Below, piece by piece: positions 46,303 to 64,000 of a stretch of 64,000 nucleotides of DNA. The stretch lies in the NCBI GenBank assembly GCA_029582265.1, contig CM055827.1, positions 4,697,423 to 4,761,422 of the forward strand. Direction: 5' to 3'. The position numbers and the translations under genes were made by a program. The stretch comes from Zoroaster sp. YZ-2022. Lineage: Eukaryota > Echinodermata > Asteroidea > Forcipulatida > Zoroasteridae. The notes beneath the pieces are model-generated. The model did not search any database. It worked only from the letters and a program-made list of their open reading frames with translations, and was not told the DNA's origin. Numbering within the stretch: the first letter of the stretch is position 1; each line of letters opens with the position of its first letter.

Positions 46303-47364
46303 AACTGCATGCATCATGAGGCAGAATACTTTGCAAATCTCTGGTCCTGAAAACAATATTGCATCAGTATCACCTCGAATTAAACATTTTTTCGTTGCCC
46401 TTTGAGCAGGTCCCAGATCCCTGCTTCGCGCTTCGCACCCGCAAGTCCACCCCTTCAGTATTTTCTCCTCCCAGCACCCCCAACAAACAACTACAAAATA
46501 AACAACAGACAAACAAACAAACAAAAACAACTTTTGTTCTAGATCGCCCTCGTAAATGACGCTGATGATGATATTTGATGATGTCCTCCTGCGTGGCTGG
46601 ATAATCTCACTGTAATTTGCAGTATAAATACTGCACACTATCAATCATGGACATTGGTGGCCGGGCCGGGTCCGGGTCCGCCCAGGTGGATCCTCTGTGA
46701 CCGCCGCCGCCCAACTTGGGATTTTAAATTGGGCTTGTATCTCAAACTGGGGTAATTGATGGAGCAGACAACTTTGCGCGAGAGGGCGCTATAACACATG
46801 TTTTGTAAAGTCGATATAGTCGGCGACGCGACGTGGGATGACCGGTGAGCCCGGTCGAGAAGTCGATGTTTTTTTTGTAAACACTCATGATCATCTCGCT
46901 TGCATGATGACCGGCTGGTAGAGTTGTGCGTTAGTACATCCTACAACATGAGTACAGGTCATGCTACTTTCTATGTTATGTCATCAGGAAGTGTGAGTCG
47001 TCTAAATTTTTCACGAATAACAACAATTTGAACATTATGGCTATTTTTCGAAGGTTGTACGTTGGTGGTAAGTGAATACAAAATATTCAAAATATTGTTC
47101 CAGATTCCATCATGTCCATGCATAACCAAGCATGCATGTTTTGTGATTTCCCCCCAACCTGTACGTGGCTGATATCGTAACATTATTATTCCAATAGCCA
47201 CTAAAGGACAAACTGAAACGAGAGGAAAATGTAGTTGTGAGAGATTTTGAGCAAGGTCAATTTTGTGTACATTCACTGAGACATTGGATATTTTGTCGTA
47301 TGCAAAACCACGCCACAGGCATACATTTTTTGTACAACTACATGTACAACAAGTGCCGACTGTA
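46303..47364. other. Possible FECH promoter and first intron start
   Basis: Positions 46660-46860 contain GC-rich sequence (GGCCGGGCCGGGTCCGGGTC, GGCGACGCGACG) unlike its AT-rich surroundings. Nothing else is recognised. Confidence 0.35.
46838..46844 (+). CDS. FECH: Tentative FECH first coding exon (7 nt)
   Basis: ATGACCG followed by GTGAGC gives M-T and one leftover base, exactly the phase needed by the exon at 49558. The joined start would be MTVLSAVRNLSQRVTNTAPR, a typical mitochondrial presequence (Arg, Ser/Thr, no acids). It lies in a locally GC-rich patch (46660-46860) that could be the promoter. Other first exons are possible, so this is inference. Confidence 0.35.
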
Positions 47365-48145
47365 TCCTCAATTTACCCTAAATGACGCACCTACGGTTAT
47401 AATCAACGAAATGGACAGTAACTTATAAATAAAGTTAGAGTTTGGTGTTTCAGTTTGTTTCAGTGACTGAAGGATTCTCTTGTAAAATGCTGAATTTCAA
47501 TGCATGATCAGATGCGTGGACGTCTTGAGCGCAGTTTTTTGAGACGCACAGAATTAATGCCATCAAAAAATTGATGTTGGTATAATGACTCACCCCTAAA
47601 CTGTTAAAGTTGATGGGGGCACAGAAAATGTACCCAAGAAGAAAAACAGTTGAATCATGTTTCATCTTATTCCAGATGGTTGTAAAATTGTTTTTAATCT
47701 TGAAAATAAAAATATTGTTTTAGATTTTTTAAATAAAATGGTATAATTTGGAGAAGCTCTCAAAACTTTTAATCAATATTCTTGAAAGACCAATAAAATG
47801 GAAGGTCATTAAAAAAAATTGCAAAAAGTACTTTAAAACTTTGAAATGTGTAAAAATTCTGTTAACATTTTGTCAAATAAAAGATTTCTTTTCATAACCA
47901 TGATATTAAGTTTCAGTTTCTCAATAATTTTCCACTGCCAACGAAATAAACACCAATGAATTAAGTAGTCTTCGTTCACTTATTCTATAAGGAATGTGTC
48001 CATATTAAGGATCAGTATTTCTTTAAAAATTCATTGCAAATGCAAAGCATTCATATCTTTTGGTTTGCACAGACAATAGCTCATTGACGGCACAGAAAAA
48101 TAAAATCACAAAAGTTCGTGAAAAAAGAATTGAGGTCATGTAAAA
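47365..48145. repeat. Third, dispersed copy of the 41736-43128 repeat
   Basis: It matches copies A/B from TATCCTCAATTTACCCTAAA onward and the shared tail to GAGGTCATGTAAA. It is more diverged, with a 4-bp insertion and scattered substitutions. Confidence 0.88.
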
Positions 48146-48487
48146 AGTTCAGATGAGCAGTTCAATGTTTGTCTTTCATTGATTTCAATGAACTGGCTGA
48201 CTTTAGAATACAAAATCACGTATGCACTGAATAAAAAAATCAACCTGTGGAAGCGTCAGCCTAATTAGAACATAATTTCAGTTAAAATAATTAAAATAAA
48301 TTGACAGATATTTTCAAACTAAAAACATCCCCATGGTTTGTGTACAACTGAAATAAACACCATTGAACAAGTTATATTTATTTATTTTATTATATTATAT
48401 TTGTTATATTATTTATCCCTAACAACTCAAGTCAATCAAAATCCACCCCATGTATAGCCCAGTGAGAAGAGCATAATGGCATGTGCA

Positions 48488-49078
48488 CCAAATCCATCAA
48501 ACTCCATTGGCTGCTTTTGTTGGATTCGGGACTGTGTATAGCCAAGCCATGAATACTTTGCATTTGCCACTGTACCAATGTGTACCAAATCCATCAAACT
48601 CCACTGGCTGCTTTTGTTGGATTCGGGACTGTGTATAGCCAAGCCATGAATACTTTGCATTTGCCACTGTACCAATGTGTACCAAATCCATCAAACTCCA
48701 CTGGCTGCTTTTGTTGGATTCGGGACTGTGTATAGCCAAGCCATGAATACTTTGCATTTGCCACTGTACCAATTAGTGTACCAAATCCATCAAACTCCAC
48801 TGGCTGCTTTTGTTGGATTCGGGACTGTGTATAGCCAAGCCATGAATACTTTGCATTTGCCACTGTACCAATGTGTACCAAATCCATCAAACTCCACTGA
48901 CTGCTTTTGTTGGATTCAGGACTGTGTATAGCCAAGCCATGGATGCTTTGCATATTTGCTACTGTACCAATGTGTACCAAATCCATCAAACTCCACCGGC
49001 TGCTTTTTGTTGGATTCGGGACTGTGTATAGCCAAGCCATGAATACTTTGCATTTGCCACTGTACCAATTCCATCAAA
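48488..49078. repeat. 97-bp tandem array, about 6 copies
   Basis: Period is 97 bp (CCAAATCCATCAAACTCCAC at 48585 and 48682). Small indels occur in copies 3 and 6. Minus-strand frames across it (MAWLYTVPNPTK repeats) are artefacts. A single inverted monomer lies at 1790-1885. A diverged dispersed repeat follows at 49200-49460, shared with 62860-63110. Confidence 0.95.
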
Positions 49079-49557
49079 GTCCAACAAATAGGTGACTTTT
49101 AAGTGTATGTCGATTGATTTTGGTGTTTTCAGGAGGCTTTCTAAAATGTCTAGGGGTCCAGCAATGTTTTGAAAACATAGAGAATCTGTAGCAGTTTTAA
49201 TTTATTGCTGCACTTTAGTGGGAAGTTGCTGTAGAGGTCAAAACCAGTTAACTGCACACAGGGGCATTTTTGAGTGGTTTTTACTGTCATTTTGATCACC
49301 CTGAACAATACTAGACAGTGCTTTTACCAGTCAAAAACAGTCGACTCATTTTGACCTGTAAATGTACGTACTACACATAAGGTTTGACAGTGTTTGACTT
49401 TTAAGTGCACTAGATATACCTTGGCAAGTATATCAACATTTTGACTGATTTTGACCCTAGTAGTAGGAGGATTATTTTGATAAAACAGTTACAAGTAAAA
49501 ACTTGACGGACCATCACTAAATAAAGCTATTGTTATCATTATCATTATTATTAACAG

Positions 49558-63706
<14,149 letters not shown>

Positions 63707-63710
63707 TTAA

Positions 63711-63972
63711 CCCTAATCACCCAAAATCCTGCAAAGTCCTCCAAGGGGCACTTTTTGGGGAAAATTCAGCACTGTTGGAAACTGGTATTTTCATCTCCTC
63801 AAATGGAGCAAAATTACTACCTGGCAAGAAGTACAGGCCATAAGTGCTGACTATGAAAGATCAATGAAAATGCATGGTGCATTTTGAAGATAAGGGCATG
63901 TTTCCAAAAGTGCACTGATGGATTTTAGCGGATTCAGGAATGTTCCTAGCCAGAATACCTAGGGGGTTAGGG
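63711..63972. mobile_element. TTAACCCTAA-type MITE, complete
   Basis: TTAA at 63707-63710 and 63973-63976; ends CCCTAATC and GGGGTTAGGG. The inverted, truncated copy is at 38562-38768. Confidence 0.8.
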
Positions 63973-64000
63973 TTAAACACATATTTCCTTTATAACCACA

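Noticed and set aside
48436..49040. Repeated protein frames (MAWLYTVPNPTK)
   Set aside because: Translation of the 97-bp array, which is a non-coding repeat with a single-copy relative at 1790.

Overview
This window looks like animal nuclear DNA, most likely from a marine invertebrate and probably an echinoderm. It is AT-rich and has spliced genes with GT-AG introns of 0.3-8 kb. It is crowded with tRNA-derived SINEs ending in (ATT)n, small inverted-repeat DNA transposons, tandem arrays and the frequent motif TAGGCCTA. The echinoderm guess rests on repeat style and is inference. The genes themselves are general metazoan genes.

Layout. Positions 847-3568 (minus) hold the first two coding exons of an MFSD6-type major facilitator protein, which runs off the left edge. 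Positions 3569-15650 are intergenic: a 59-bp tandem array, several MITEs, SINEs, and a decayed LINE with an RNase H domain (9842-11110). Positions 15651-16450 (plus) hold two candidate exons of an unrecognised membrane protein with an AATAAA just after the stop. Positions 17976-19262 (minus) are a 428-codon intronless gene of unknown function with an RVRF motif. Positions 20921-21610 are a 64-bp array made from the end of a MITE.

Positions 23194-41003 (minus) carry a complete WDSUB1 gene, reconstructed here as 11 coding exons (500 aa: WD repeats, SAM, U-box). All splice phases agree, and two of the exons are only 34 and 41 nt. Its introns hold an LTR element in miniature with a perfect 5-bp target duplication, a 992-bp foldback element, SINEs, hAT-like elements and TTAA-flanked MITEs.

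Positions 41004-49557 hold a recent 0.6-kb tandem duplication, a 2.1-kb hAT-like element with a perfect 8-bp target duplication, a 97-bp tandem array, and a possible 7-nt first coding exon for FECH. Positions 49558-62747 (plus) carry ferrochelatase (FECH) from the mitochondrial presequence through the catalytic His region. The last exons lie beyond the right edge. One FECH intron (8.4 kb) is three quarters filled by about 79 copies of a 79-bp unit, lying inside a TTAA-flanked MITE.

How the parts relate. WDSUB1 and FECH are divergent neighbours. WDSUB1 is an E3 ligase-like WD/SAM/U-box protein, FECH ends haem synthesis, and MFSD6 is a polytopic membrane protein; I see no functional link between them. 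The repeated theme is that each tandem array is an amplified internal or terminal piece of a dispersed element that also occurs here in single copy. I found no self-contained new biological system. The best leads are the candidate gene at 15651-16450, the unknown 428-aa protein, decayed copies of the U-box exon beyond the WDSUB1 stop, inverted repeats flanking WDSUB1 exon 7, and the FECH intronic array.
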